NCBI RefSeq assembly: GCF_024648825.1
Contig: NZ_JANBBE010000005.1
Span: 310,001 to 374,000 of the forward strand
Source of the DNA: Lentzea californiensis
Lineage (GTDB): Bacteria; Actinomycetota; Actinomycetes; Mycobacteriales; Pseudonocardiaceae
Direction of reading: 5' to 3'
DNA: 64,000 bases
Under the pieces are notes generated by a model. That model made no database searches. It was not told where the DNA came from and saw only the letters and a program-made list of their open reading frames with translations. Positions 28,593 to 37,030 of the stretch are shown here, piece by piece. Each line of letters opens with the position of its first letter. Within the stretch, counting starts at the first letter, position 1. Both the position numbers and the translations under genes were made by a program.

Positions 28593-28606
28593 CTGGGGAG
28601 CTTCAT

Positions 28607-30082
28607 GTGAAATCACTGTTGTTGACGGCCGCGCTGCTCATCGGGCTGGCGCCGGCCGCGGTGGCGACCGAACAGGCGCCGGTCCTGTCCTGGCAGGACT
28701 GCCAGGACGGGTTCCAGTGCTCGACGGCCAAGGTGCCGCTGGACCACGACCAGCCGTCCGGTGCGAAGATCGATCTCGCGCTGATCAGACTGCCCGCGAC
28801 CGATCCGGCGAAGCGGATCGGCTCGTTGTTCGTGAACTTCGGCGGGCCTGGAGCGTCCGGTGTGGACAGACTGCGGGCTCGTGGCAAGTGGGAGTGGCTG
28901 TTCTCGTCCGAGCTGAGGTCACGGTTCGACGTGGTGTCGTGGGACCCGCGCGGCATCGGCCGTTCGGCGACCGTGCGCTGCTTCGACAGCGTCGAGGAAC
29001 AGCAGCAGTTCCTCAACTCCATCCCGGTCTACCCGGACACCGCGGCGGAGGAACCCGCGTTCTACGACAGCTACCGCGAGTTCGCCCGGCGGTGTGAGGA
29101 GAAGTCCGGCAACCTGCTGGACCACGTCTCGTCCGCCAACACGGCCCGCGACCTCGACTTGCTGCGCAAGGCGGTGGGCGACAAGAAGCTGACGTACCAC
29201 GGCATCTCGTACGGCACGCACCTCGGCGCGATCTACGCGAACATGTTCCCGGACAAGGTCCGCGCGCTCGCGTTCGACGGCTCGCTCGACTTCGTCGGCA
29301 ACGCCACCGGGCACGGTGACCAGGGCACCACGGTGCCGCTGGACACCCGCCAGGACGTGCCGCGCGGTGTCGCCGAGACGTTCGACCAGTTCCTGAAGCT
29401 GTGTGCGGCACCGGGCGCGAACTGCGCGTTCGCGGGCGGCGACCTCAAGCAGAAGTGGTCGGACCTGGTCGCGCGCGTGACCGCGTCCCCGGTCACCACG
29501 CCGGACGGCCGGTTCGACCGCGTCTCGCTGATCAGCCTCGTGTGGGACGCGCTGGCGCAGCCGGACACCTGGCAGGACACGGCTCGGGTGCTGCAGGGCG
29601 TCTGGGAGGCACCGGCTTCGCTGACGGCGTCTGCGGACTACGTCACGAACCGCTTCGAGGGCTTCAACGCCGTGCAGTGCTCGGACAGCGACTTCCCGCG
29701 CGACCCGGCGGTGTACTCGAAGTACGGCAAGAGCGAGGACCAGCGCGTGCCGTACTGGGGCCGTGCCGTGGTGTTCGACATGATGGCCTGCGCGTTCTGG
29801 CAGGGCCGTGACGACGACCGCTACACCGGGCCGTGGAACCGCTGGACGTCGGCGCCGATCCTGTTCATCAACAGCAGGTTCGACCCGTCGACGCCGTTGC
29901 ACGGAGCTCGCGACGGCGCCGCGGAGATGGCCCGCACGGGGTTCCTGACCGTTGAGGGCCACGGGCACACCTCCATGTACGTGCGCAGCGCGTGCGCGGA
30001 GAAGGTGAAGCGGGAGTACCTGTTCACCGCTGTGCTGCCTGCTCAGAAGACGTGCGGCGTCGACAAATCGCCGTTCGCCTGA
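28607..30082 (+). CDS. Secreted alpha/beta hydrolase, tripeptidyl aminopeptidase-like (S33/TAP)
   Basis: 491 aa. Sec signal peptide about 1-20 (ending AVA). VNFGGPGASGVDRL near residue 77 is the oxyanion HGGPG-like strand, GISYGTHLGAIYANMFPDK near 205 has the nucleophile Ser in GxSxG, a Cys-containing insert follows, and INSRFDPSTPLHGA with GHGHTSMY near the C-terminus holds the Asp and His (TAP-like C-terminal domain). Relatives in Streptomyces cleave N-terminal tripeptides outside the cell. GTG start with TGGGGAG upstream. Separate from the sterol operon by the hairpin at 28553. Confidence 0.88.
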   Translation: MKSLLLTAALLIGLAPAAVATEQAPVLSWQDCQDGFQCSTAKVPLDHDQPSGAKIDLALIRLPATDPAKRIGSLFVNFGGPGASGVDRLRARGKWEWLFSSELRSRFDVVSWDPRGIGRSATVRCFDSVEEQQQFLNSIPVYPDTAAEEPAFYDSYREFARRCEEKSGNLLDHVSSANTARDLDLLRKAVGDKKLTYHGISYGTHLGAIYANMFPDKVRALAFDGSLDFVGNATGHGDQGTTVPLDTRQDVPRGVAETFDQFLKLCAAPGANCAFAGGDLKQKWSDLVARVTASPVTTPDGRFDRVSLISLVWDALAQPDTWQDTARVLQGVWEAPASLTASADYVTNRFEGFNAVQCSDSDFPRDPAVYSKYGKSEDQRVPYWGRAVVFDMMACAFWQGRDDDRYTGPWNRWTSAPILFINSRFDPSTPLHGARDGAAEMARTGFLTVEGHGHTSMYVRSACAEKVKREYLFTAVLPAQKTCGVDKSPFA

Positions 30083-30088
30083 GTTCGC

Positions 30089-30124
30089 TTCAGGAGGGGC
30101 CTCGCCGGCGGGGCCCCTCCTGAA
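30089..30124. terminator. Strong hairpin terminator
   Basis: TTCAGGAGGGGCC (30089-30101) pairs perfectly with GGCCCCTCCTGAA (30112-30124) over 13 bp with a 10-nt loop, 7 bases after the TAP stop. Confidence 0.82.
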
Positions 30125-30177
30125 CCAGATCACCGCACAACGTGACGGCTCATCCCGGGTGACCTACGTTGGGGTTC

Positions 30178-31290
30178 ATGCTGAACCCGCTGGCCCAGGT
30201 GTCGTTGGAACGGTTGCGGCGGCGCACGAGTGTGAAGTGGCGGCAGTTCCCGGACGACGTGCTGCCGTTGTGGGTGGCCGAGATGGACGTCGACCTGGCT
30301 GAGCCCGTCAAGAGGGCCGTCGCGGACGCCCTGGACCTCGGCGACACCGGCTACCCGGCCGGCACCGGCTACCAGGAGGCGCTCGCGGCGTTCGCGGAAC
30401 AGCGCTGGGGCTGGCAGCTCCCGGTGGAACGCACGGCGCTCGTGTCCGACGTGATGCTCGGCGTCGTCGAGCTGATCAAGCTGGTGTCGGGGCCCGGCGC
30501 GCCCGTGATCGTCAGCCCGCCGGTGTACCCGCCGTTCTACCTGTTCGTCAGGAGCATGGGCCGCGCGGTCGTCGAGGCGCCGCTGCGGCTCGGCCGCCTC
30601 GACCTGAACGTGCTGGAGTGGACGTTCCAGCACGTCAAAGCCGACCGCCCGGTGTACCTGCTGTGCAACCCGCAGAACCCGACCGGCACCGTCCACACCG
30701 TCGAGGAGCTGACGGCCCTCGCGAGCCTGGCCCGGACGTACGGCGTGCGCGTGATCGCCGACGAGATCCACGCACCGCTCGTCTCGAAAAGCACCCGGTT
30801 CGTGCCGTACCTGAGCGTCGACGAGAACGGGATGTCGCTCATGTCCGCGTCGAAGGGCTGGAACCTGGCGGCCATGCGGGCGGCGGTCGCGATCTCCGGC
30901 ACCGACGACCTCGCGCGGCTGCCCGAGGAGGTCAGCCACGGGCCTAGCCACTTCGGCACCATCGCGCACGCGGCCGCGCTCAGGGAGGGCGGCGAGTGGC
31001 TCGACGCGCTGCTGGCCGGCCTCGACGACAACCGGAAGTTGCTGAAGAACCTGCTCACCGAGCACCTGCCCGAGATCGGCTACGACCCCTCCGAGGCGAC
31101 TTTCCTGGCCTGGCTCGACTGCCGGGTCCTCAGTGACGACCCGGCGGCGTACTTCCTCGAGCGGGGCAAGGTCGCCCTGATGTCGGGTGCCGAGTTCGGC
31201 AGTGGCGGAGCGGGCCACGTCCGGTTCAACCTCGGCACCTCGCCCGAGATCATCACCGAGGCCGTGCGCAGGATGGCTGCCAGCCGCTGA
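30178..31290 (+). CDS. PLP-dependent aminotransferase/cystathionine beta-lyase (MalY/PatB type)
   Basis: 370 aa fold-type I PLP enzyme. PLWVAEMDVDLAEPVKRAV near residue 31 is the MalY/PatB N-terminal signature, NPQNPTGTV near 163 has the PLP-contacting Asn, DEIHAPLV near 195 the Asp, and SASKGWNLAAMRAA near 220 the Schiff-base Lys. MalY/PatB proteins cleave C-S bonds of cystathionine or cysteine conjugates. ATG at 30178 is preferred to the TTG three codons earlier. It stands alone between two hairpins. Confidence 0.87.
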   Translation: MLNPLAQVSLERLRRRTSVKWRQFPDDVLPLWVAEMDVDLAEPVKRAVADALDLGDTGYPAGTGYQEALAAFAEQRWGWQLPVERTALVSDVMLGVVELIKLVSGPGAPVIVSPPVYPPFYLFVRSMGRAVVEAPLRLGRLDLNVLEWTFQHVKADRPVYLLCNPQNPTGTVHTVEELTALASLARTYGVRVIADEIHAPLVSKSTRFVPYLSVDENGMSLMSASKGWNLAAMRAAVAISGTDDLARLPEEVSHGPSHFGTIAHAAALREGGEWLDALLAGLDDNRKLLKNLLTEHLPEIGYDPSEATFLAWLDCRVLSDDPAAYFLERGKVALMSGAEFGSGGAGHVRFNLGTSPEIITEAVRRMAASR

Positions 31291-31297
31291 CAGCGCG

Positions 31298-31330
31298 CTG
31301 TGCGCGGTCTGCCAGCGGTGCGGCGCACAG
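31298..31330. terminator. Possible terminator hairpin
   Basis: CTGTGCGC (31298-31305) and GCGCACAG (31323-31330) pair perfectly over 8 bp around a 17-nt loop, 7 bases after the aminotransferase stop and before drrA. Modest stem, so tentative. Confidence 0.5.
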
Positions 31331-31355
31331 TTCCCCCTGAACACAGGGAGGAACG

Positions 31356-32306
31356 ATGGCACTCGCGATCAGGGCAGAAGGCCTGGTCAAGCACTACGGG
31401 GAGACCAAGGCGCTGGACGGCGTGGACCTGGAGGTGCCGGAGGGGAAGGTCGTGGGGGTGCTCGGGCCGAACGGCGCGGGCAAGACCACGGCGGTGCGGG
31501 TGCTGGCCACGTTGCTGCGCCCGGACGCGGGGCACGCCACGGTCCACGGCCACGACGTGGTGAAGAACCCGAGGGCGGTCCGGTCGCTGATCGGGCTGAC
31601 CGGCCAGTACGCGTCGGTGGACGAGGACCTCTCCGGGACGGAGAACCTCGTGCTGCTGGCCCGGCTGCTGGACTACTCACGTGCGGGGGCCAAGGCCAAG
31701 GCGTGTGAGCTGCTGGAGCAGTTCGAGCTCACCGACGCCGCGGGGCGTGCGGCCAAGACGTACTCGGGAGGGATGCGCCGGCGGCTCGACCTCGCGGCCA
31801 GCCTGGTCGGCAACCCGTCCGTGCTGTACCTGGACGAACCGACCACCGGCCTGGACCCGCACGCCCGCAACGAGGTGTGGGCGGTGGTGCGCAAGCTCGT
31901 CTCGAACGGCGTGACGGTCCTGCTCACCACGCAGTACCTGGAGGAGGCCGACCAGCTCGCGGACTCGATCACGGTGTTCGACCACGGCCGGGTCGTGGCC
32001 GAGGGCAGGCCGGACGAGCTGAAACGGCGCGTGGGCGGGCAGACGCTGCAGGTGCGGCCGACGTCGTTGCGCGATCTCGACGTGGTGTACCGGATCCTCG
32101 GTGACCTGACCGGGGCCCGGCCGACGAGGGACGACGACACGGGACTGCTGACGGCGCCGGTGAACGACCCGGTGCTGCTGTCCACTTTGGTCCGCAAGCT
32201 CGACGAGGCCGGCATCACCGCGGACGAACTGGCGCTGCGGCTGCCCTCGCTCGACGAGGTCTTCCTCTCGCTCACCGGAAAGCGGAACGAGGGGAGCCTG
32301 GTATGA
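31356..32306 (+). CDS. DrrA-type ABC exporter ATPase
   Basis: 316 aa. Walker A GPNGAGKTTAV near residue 40, Q-loop TGQYASVDEDLSGTENL near 85, signature YSGGMRRRLDLAASL near 137, Walker B VLYLDEPTTGLDP near 157 and the switch His in the TTQYLEEAD/LLTTQ region. The long C-terminal domain after residue 220 is as in daunorubicin-resistance DrrA proteins. ATG with GGGAGG upstream; overlaps its permease (ATGA). A drug or lipid exporter; no adjacent biosynthetic gene indicates the substrate. Confidence 0.9.
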   Translation: MALAIRAEGLVKHYGETKALDGVDLEVPEGKVVGVLGPNGAGKTTAVRVLATLLRPDAGHATVHGHDVVKNPRAVRSLIGLTGQYASVDEDLSGTENLVLLARLLDYSRAGAKAKACELLEQFELTDAAGRAAKTYSGGMRRRLDLAASLVGNPSVLYLDEPTTGLDPHARNEVWAVVRKLVSNGVTVLLTTQYLEEADQLADSITVFDHGRVVAEGRPDELKRRVGGQTLQVRPTSLRDLDVVYRILGDLTGARPTRDDDTGLLTAPVNDPVLLSTLVRKLDEAGITADELALRLPSLDEVFLSLTGKRNEGSLV

Positions 32307-33076
32307 GCACCATCGCGTTGGACAGGGGAGTGCGCCACGGCTTCGCGCTGGCCTGGCGGGGAATCCTCAAGATCCGCAAGAACCCCGAGCAGCTGGCGGA
32401 CGTGACGATCGCGCCCATCATCCTGCTGGTGATGTTCACCTACCTCTTCGGTGGCGCGCTCGCCGGGAACACCGACGCCTACCTGCAGATGCTCGTGCCG
32501 GGCATCCTGGTGATGAACATCCTGCAGGCCAGCATGACCGCGGGCGTCCAGCTGAACACGGACGTCTCCAAGGGCGTCTTCGACAGGTTCCGCGCTATGC
32601 CGATCGCGAGGTCGGCGCCGCTGGTGGGCGCGGTGCTGGCGGACGTCGTGCGGTACGTGGTGTGCGTCGTGGTGCTGATGATCGTCGCCACGGTCATGGG
32701 CTACCGGGTGCAGACGGGTCCGGCGGAGCTGCTGATCGCGGCGGGGCTCGCGATCGCGTTCGGACTGTGCTTCTGCTGGGCGTCGGTGTTCGTGGGCATG
32801 CTGCTCAAGACCCCGCAGGCCGTGCAGGGCATCATGATCGTGCTGATCATGCCGTTGACGTTCGGCAGCAACGTGTTCGTCGGCACCTCGACGATGCCGG
32901 GCTGGCTCAAGGCGTGGGCGGACATCAGCCCCGTGAGCATGCTGTCGGACGCGCTGCGCGGGCTGCTCAACGGCGGCGCGATCGCCGGGCCGCTCACCGG
33001 ATCGCTGATCTGGATGGCCGGCGCGGTCGCGGTGTTCTTCCCGCTGGCGATGTGGGCCTACCGCAAGCGCGTGTGA
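32303..33076 (+). CDS. DrrB-type ABC-2 exporter permease
   Basis: 257 aa with six hydrophobic segments: about 35-52, 62-80, 110-132, 140-165, 170-190 and 230-250. The RNPEQ-like KIRKNPEQLADVTIAPIILLVMFTYLFGG start and the FRAMPIARSAPLVGAVLADVVRY loop are typical of DrrB/ABC-2 permeases. It is translationally coupled to the ATPase gene; the two should form a 2+2 exporter. The stop is followed 8 bases later by a hairpin shared with the convergent regulator. Confidence 0.9.
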   Translation: MSTIALDRGVRHGFALAWRGILKIRKNPEQLADVTIAPIILLVMFTYLFGGALAGNTDAYLQMLVPGILVMNILQASMTAGVQLNTDVSKGVFDRFRAMPIARSAPLVGAVLADVVRYVVCVVVLMIVATVMGYRVQTGPAELLIAAGLAIAFGLCFCWASVFVGMLLKTPQAVQGIMIVLIMPLTFGSNVFVGTSTMPGWLKAWADISPVSMLSDALRGLLNGGAIAGPLTGSLIWMAGAVAVFFPLAMWAYRKRV

Positions 33077-33084
33077 CCGATCGG

Positions 33085-33118
33085 GAGGCGGGTCTCAGCC
33101 GGTGCTGAGGCCCGCCTC
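33085..33118. terminator. Bidirectional terminator between drrB and the SARP gene
   Basis: GAGGCGGGTCTCAGC (33085-33099) pairs with GCTGAGGCCCGCCTC (33104-33118), 14 of 15 Watson-Crick plus one G-U wobble, 4-nt loop. The stem overlaps the last codons of the leftward regulator gene, whose stop is at 33095. Confidence 0.8.
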
Positions 33119-36100
33119 TTCGCGCACCCGTCGCAGCGCCTCGGCCTTGGTGAGCGTCAGCGGTGCGGGCTCACCCAGTTCGGCGACGAGGTCCCGCACG
33201 TCCGGATCGCCCATGTCGAGCCGCCCGCGGATGAGCTGGGCGAGTGCCATCAACCGCCGCGCGGCGCCGGCGCGGCCCTGCAGGTGCCGCACCTGGGCCA
33301 GGAGTTCCGCCACTGCCGCGAGATCCGGCATGTCGGCGCGATCGGACGTCGTCTGGACGGCCACCGCCGCGGACGCCCCGGCGTCGTCGAACCTGCCGTC
33401 GGCGATCGCGATGCGCGCGTCGAGCATCGCCACCCACTCCGTGACGAACGTCGAGAGCAGGGACGACGCGAGGTCGCGCTGCTTGAACTTGACGCTCAGC
33501 GCGCGTGCCTCCTCGGTCCTGCCCGCACGCAGCGCGACCTCGGCCTTCGCGTAGTCGAGCATCGTGGACAGCTGGTCGTTGCCGACGTCCCTGACGAACT
33601 GCTCCGCCGCGACCACCTCGCGCGCGGCCGCGCCGTGATCACCCATGCGCGCGTACTCCACCGCGAGCCGCCACCGCTGCTGCACGGCGTCGTCCTGCGA
33701 CCGCAGTTCCGTCGCCACCTCCAGCCCCCGCTGGTAGAGGTCGATCGCCCCCTGGTTGTCACCCGTGTGCGAGACGAACGCGGCCTTCATGCCGAGCGTC
33801 ATCGCCGAACCCCACCGGTCGCCGATGGCCGTGAACTGGTCGTACGCGCGATCACGGGCCTGTTCGGCGCCTTCCAGGTCACCGTCGTCGACCAGCATGA
33901 AGCTGTGCGCCCACTCCGCGCCCGCCCGCGCCCACGGGTCCTCGCTCGCCGCCGCCCGCTTCACCTCGCGCCGCGCCAGTTCGGTGTTCTGGCTGAGGAA
34001 CGCGAGCATGGGCAGTGCGATCGCGAGCGACGGGTACTTCTGGACGGCACCGGAGTTCACGCAGCTCTCGATGACCGCCGCGGCCTCCTCCGCGTCCGTC
34101 ACGCCGGGCACGGCGGCCATGATGAGCTGCATGGCCCGGAACGTCGCGAAGCGGTCGGCGGGCAGCAGGTCGCCGAGCGCGAGCACGTCGCGCACCGACA
34201 TCTCCGCGCGTTCGTTGTCGCCCTTGACGAGCCAGTACCAGAACGTGCCGCCGAGCAGGTCCGCGGCCAGTTCGACCTCGTGGTCGTCGATCGCTCCGCG
34301 CAACGCCGCCACGACGTTGTCCTGCTCCGCCTCGTAGACGTCGATCGCCTCCAGTTGCCGCGCGGTGCGGGTGAGCGGCTCCCAGCGCGCGGTCAGTTCG
34401 CGGTAGTAGTGCCGGAACCGGCCGACGACCTCCCGCTTCTCGCCGGACGCGTCGAGCTGTTCGTCGGCGTACACCCGGATCGTCTCCAGCATCCGGTACC
34501 GCGGCTCGCCCTCGATCTCGATGACGTCCACGATGGACTTCTCGACCAGCGACGTGAGCACGTAGAACGGGTCCGGCAGGCAGACGGCCTCGATCGCGGC
34601 GAGGTCGGCGCCCGCGGGGAACACCGCGAACCGCCGGGCCAGCAGCAGCTCCTCCTCGGTCAGCAGGTCCCAGCTCCACTCGACGACCGCGCGCAACGTG
34701 CGCTGGCGCGGCAGCGCGGTGCGGCTGCCGGAGGTGAGCAGCCGGAACCGGTCGTCCAGGCGCTGGGTGATCTGCCGGACCGTCATCGACCGCAGCCGCG
34801 CCGCCGCCAGCTCCAGTGCGAGCGGCATGCCGTCGAGTCTGCGGCAGATCATCCTCACGTCGTCCACAGTGGACTCGTCGAGCCGGAACCCGGGCTTCAC
34901 CGCGCTCGCCCTGTCGAGGAACAGCCGCACCGCGCCGAACGCGGACACGTCCGCCTGACCGCCGGGCACGGCGAGCGGGCCGATCGGGCACAGCGACTCG
35001 CCGTCGATCGCGAGCGGTTCCCTGCTGGTCGCGAGCACGCGGAGGTTCGGCACCCGGCGCAGCAGCTCGGTGGTGAACTCGGCCGCCGCCGCGATCAGGT
35101 GCTCGCAGTTGTCCAGCACCAGCAACGACTCCCCGGCGCCGAGCACCTCGGCGATCCGGTTCATGCCCTCGCCGGCCCGCCGCCGCGGATCTCCGGCGAA
35201 CGTCACCTCGAACGCGCTGAGCACCGCTCCGGCGAGGTCCTCCGCCGCCCGGACGCCGGCCAGCGCGGCGAACCACACGCGGCCCTTGGCGTGCAACGGA
35301 TGCCGCGCCGCGACCTCGGTGGCGAGCCGCGTCTTGCCCGCGCCGCCCGGCCCGACCAGCGTCACCAGGCGGGCCCCGCCGAGCAGGCCGGAGATCTCCG
35401 CGAGCTCGTCGTCGCGCCCGACGAAGCTGGTGAGCCGCACCGGCAACCGGTCGGCCACCGCCCGCGGCCCGAGCTCACCACGCAGTGCCGCGAGATGGAT
35501 GTCCTGCAGCTCCTGTGACGGGTCCACACCCAGCTCGTCGGCGAGTCTGCTGCGGACCTCCGCGTAGACGTGCAGTGCGTCGGACTGCCTGCCCTGCGCG
35601 CACAACGCCCGCATCAGCAGCCCGGCCAGGCGTTCCCGCAGCGGGTGCTTCTCGTGCATCGCGGTCAGCGCGGCGACGTCGAGCTCGCCTCGGTCTTCCT
35701 GAGCGGACAGGCGTGCTTCCTCGAGCCGCGCGGCCGTCGGCGCGGCGAACGGCGCCTCCCGCACGTCGGCCAGCGCGTCACCGCGCCACAACGCGAGCGC
35801 GTCGTCCAGCCGCCCGGCGGCGCGCAGCCGTTCGAACCGGAAGACGTCGACGTCCTCGGTCGTCACGCCCAGCCGGTAGCCGCCCGGCTCCAGCGCGACC
35901 GGGCAGACCTTGCGCAGCCTCGACACGAGCGACTGCAGCGCGTTCACGGCGTCGGCCGGCGGCTGCTCGCCCCACAGGTCGTCGATCAGCGTCGTCGCCG
36001 GCACCGGACGGCCGGGGTCGAGCGCGAGGCGTGCGACGAGCATGCGGACGCGGGCACCACCGATGTCGACCGGTGTGCCGTCCTCGGTCTCGACGGTCGT

Positions 36101-36124
36101 CGGGCCCAGCAATGCCACGCGCAC
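33095..36124 (-). CDS. AfsR-like SARP/BTAD-NTPase-TPR transcriptional regulator
   Basis: 1009 aa. N-terminal winged-helix DNA-binding domain (about 1-85: VRVALLGPTTVETEDG, LIDDLWGEQPPADAVNALQ), BTAD domain to about 235 (DLGVDPSQEL-like ELGVDPSQELQDIH), then an NTPase with P-loop LVGPGGAGKTRLA near 258, LLVLDNCEHLI and SREPLAIDGESL, and a long TPR-like C-terminus. Such proteins activate secondary-metabolism or stress promoters by binding heptamer direct repeats. GTG at 36124 has GGGAGG 7 bases ahead and is preferred to an ATG seven codons earlier. Downstream of the APH kinase gene by 30 bases, so probably co-transcribed. Confidence 0.88.
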   Translation of the reverse strand: MRVALLGPTTVETEDGTPVDIGGARVRMLVARLALDPGRPVPATTLIDDLWGEQPPADAVNALQSLVSRLRKVCPVALEPGGYRLGVTTEDVDVFRFERLRAAGRLDDALALWRGDALADVREAPFAAPTAARLEEARLSAQEDRGELDVAALTAMHEKHPLRERLAGLLMRALCAQGRQSDALHVYAEVRSRLADELGVDPSQELQDIHLAALRGELGPRAVADRLPVRLTSFVGRDDELAEISGLLGGARLVTLVGPGGAGKTRLATEVAARHPLHAKGRVWFAALAGVRAAEDLAGAVLSAFEVTFAGDPRRRAGEGMNRIAEVLGAGESLLVLDNCEHLIAAAAEFTTELLRRVPNLRVLATSREPLAIDGESLCPIGPLAVPGGQADVSAFGAVRLFLDRASAVKPGFRLDESTVDDVRMICRRLDGMPLALELAAARLRSMTVRQITQRLDDRFRLLTSGSRTALPRQRTLRAVVEWSWDLLTEEELLLARRFAVFPAGADLAAIEAVCLPDPFYVLTSLVEKSIVDVIEIEGEPRYRMLETIRVYADEQLDASGEKREVVGRFRHYYRELTARWEPLTRTARQLEAIDVYEAEQDNVVAALRGAIDDHEVELAADLLGGTFWYWLVKGDNERAEMSVRDVLALGDLLPADRFATFRAMQLIMAAVPGVTDAEEAAAVIESCVNSGAVQKYPSLAIALPMLAFLSQNTELARREVKRAAASEDPWARAGAEWAHSFMLVDDGDLEGAEQARDRAYDQFTAIGDRWGSAMTLGMKAAFVSHTGDNQGAIDLYQRGLEVATELRSQDDAVQQRWRLAVEYARMGDHGAAAREVVAAEQFVRDVGNDQLSTMLDYAKAEVALRAGRTEEARALSVKFKQRDLASSLLSTFVTEWVAMLDARIAIADGRFDDAGASAAVAVQTTSDRADMPDLAAVAELLAQVRHLQGRAGAARRLMALAQLIRGRLDMGDPDVRDLVAELGEPAPLTLTKAEALRRVREEAGLSTG

Positions 36125-36154
36125 GGTTCCAGCCTCCCAGATCACCTGCCGCGA

Positions 36155-37000
36155 TCAGGCGAGAACGCCCAGTGCGCACGTCAGTGCGTCCATGATCACG
36201 CGTTCCGTTCCCTGGTCGGTGCTGCCGCGCGGCACCCGCTCGGTGAGCATGATCGAGTAGAGGTAGGCCTGGTAGGCGGCCAGCCGGACGCGCGCCGAGT
36301 CGGTGAACTCGAAGCCGTGGCCCGCGAGCAGGTCCGCGTCGTCCTCGATCGACCCGAACAGCGCGAGCGACACGAACTCCGCGACCGGATCGCCCCAGAA
36401 CGCCCGTTCGCCGTCGACCAGTCCGGTGAGCCCGGTGTCGGCGAGGACGTTGCCGTCCCACAGGTCGAAGTGGACCAGCGCCGGTCGCTTCACCTCGTCG
36501 AACGCCTTGGCGTGGCGGTGCAGATCGGCCGTCGGGAGCCGCACGCCGTAGCGTTCGGCGTCGGCCCGCACCGCGTCGAACATCCCGAAGAACGCTCCGG
36601 TCCACGTGGCGTGCAGGCCGAGCTGCGGATAGCCGAAACCGGGCCCGGTCACCTCGTGCAGAGCCCTGACCGCCTGCCCGAGCTCGCGGCGGAGCTTCGG
36701 ACGGTCGACATCGGACCGTCCGAAGACGGGCCGGCCCGGCAGGCAGGTCGCCAGGAGCGCGGTGTCGTCCGCGTAGACGACCTCCGGCACCGGCGCGACC
36801 GCGGACCCGAGCGTGCAGAACATCGCCTCGGTCCGCATGAGCTGCCGCTCGTAGGTCAGGCCGGGCTGGTCGCCGGGCGACACCTTCAGCACGAACTCGC
36901 CCTCGCGCGCGGACACCCGGAACACCGAGTTGTAGGTGCCGCCGCCCAGCGGCGCCGTCGTCGCGTCCGTCAGCCCGGCGGCCGCGAGCGTTCGCTGCAC
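36155..37000 (-). CDS. APH-family phosphotransferase (choline/aminoglycoside kinase fold)
   Basis: 281 aa. GGGTYNSVFRVSAREGEFVLKVSPG near residues 20-45 gives the glycine loop and ATP-binding Lys; ALVHFDLWDGNVL near 170-185 is the HxDxxxxN catalytic loop; GLVDGERAFWGDPVAEFV near 192 is the metal-binding DxE/D segment. Active kinase by motif; substrate unknown. GTG at 37000 is chosen because GGAGG ends 5 bases upstream; the GTG two codons earlier lies inside that site. It is upstream of the AfsR-like gene and divergent from the LanC-like gene with only 30 bases between. Confidence 0.85.
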   Translation of the reverse strand: MQRTLAAAGLTDATTAPLGGGTYNSVFRVSAREGEFVLKVSPGDQPGLTYERQLMRTEAMFCTLGSAVAPVPEVVYADDTALLATCLPGRPVFGRSDVDRPKLRRELGQAVRALHEVTGPGFGYPQLGLHATWTGAFFGMFDAVRADAERYGVRLPTADLHRHAKAFDEVKRPALVHFDLWDGNVLADTGLTGLVDGERAFWGDPVAEFVSLALFGSIEDDADLLAGHGFEFTDSARVRLAAYQAYLYSIMLTERVPRGSTDQGTERVIMDALTCALGVLA

Positions 37001-37030
37001 AGTCACCTCCGCCAATGTAATGATCGGCGG

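Noticed and set aside
30123-30136. Similarity of ACCAGATCACCG after the TAP terminator to the 13-bp repeat at 63578
   Set aside because: A single 12-base coincidence 33 kb away in an unrelated context is not evidence of a shared element.
33284-37030. Long rightward frames antisense to the SARP and kinase genes, including an extension of the LanC-like gene
   Set aside because: The extension is antisense to the kinase and SARP genes and shows no domain; LanC similarity begins at the ATG at 37031.
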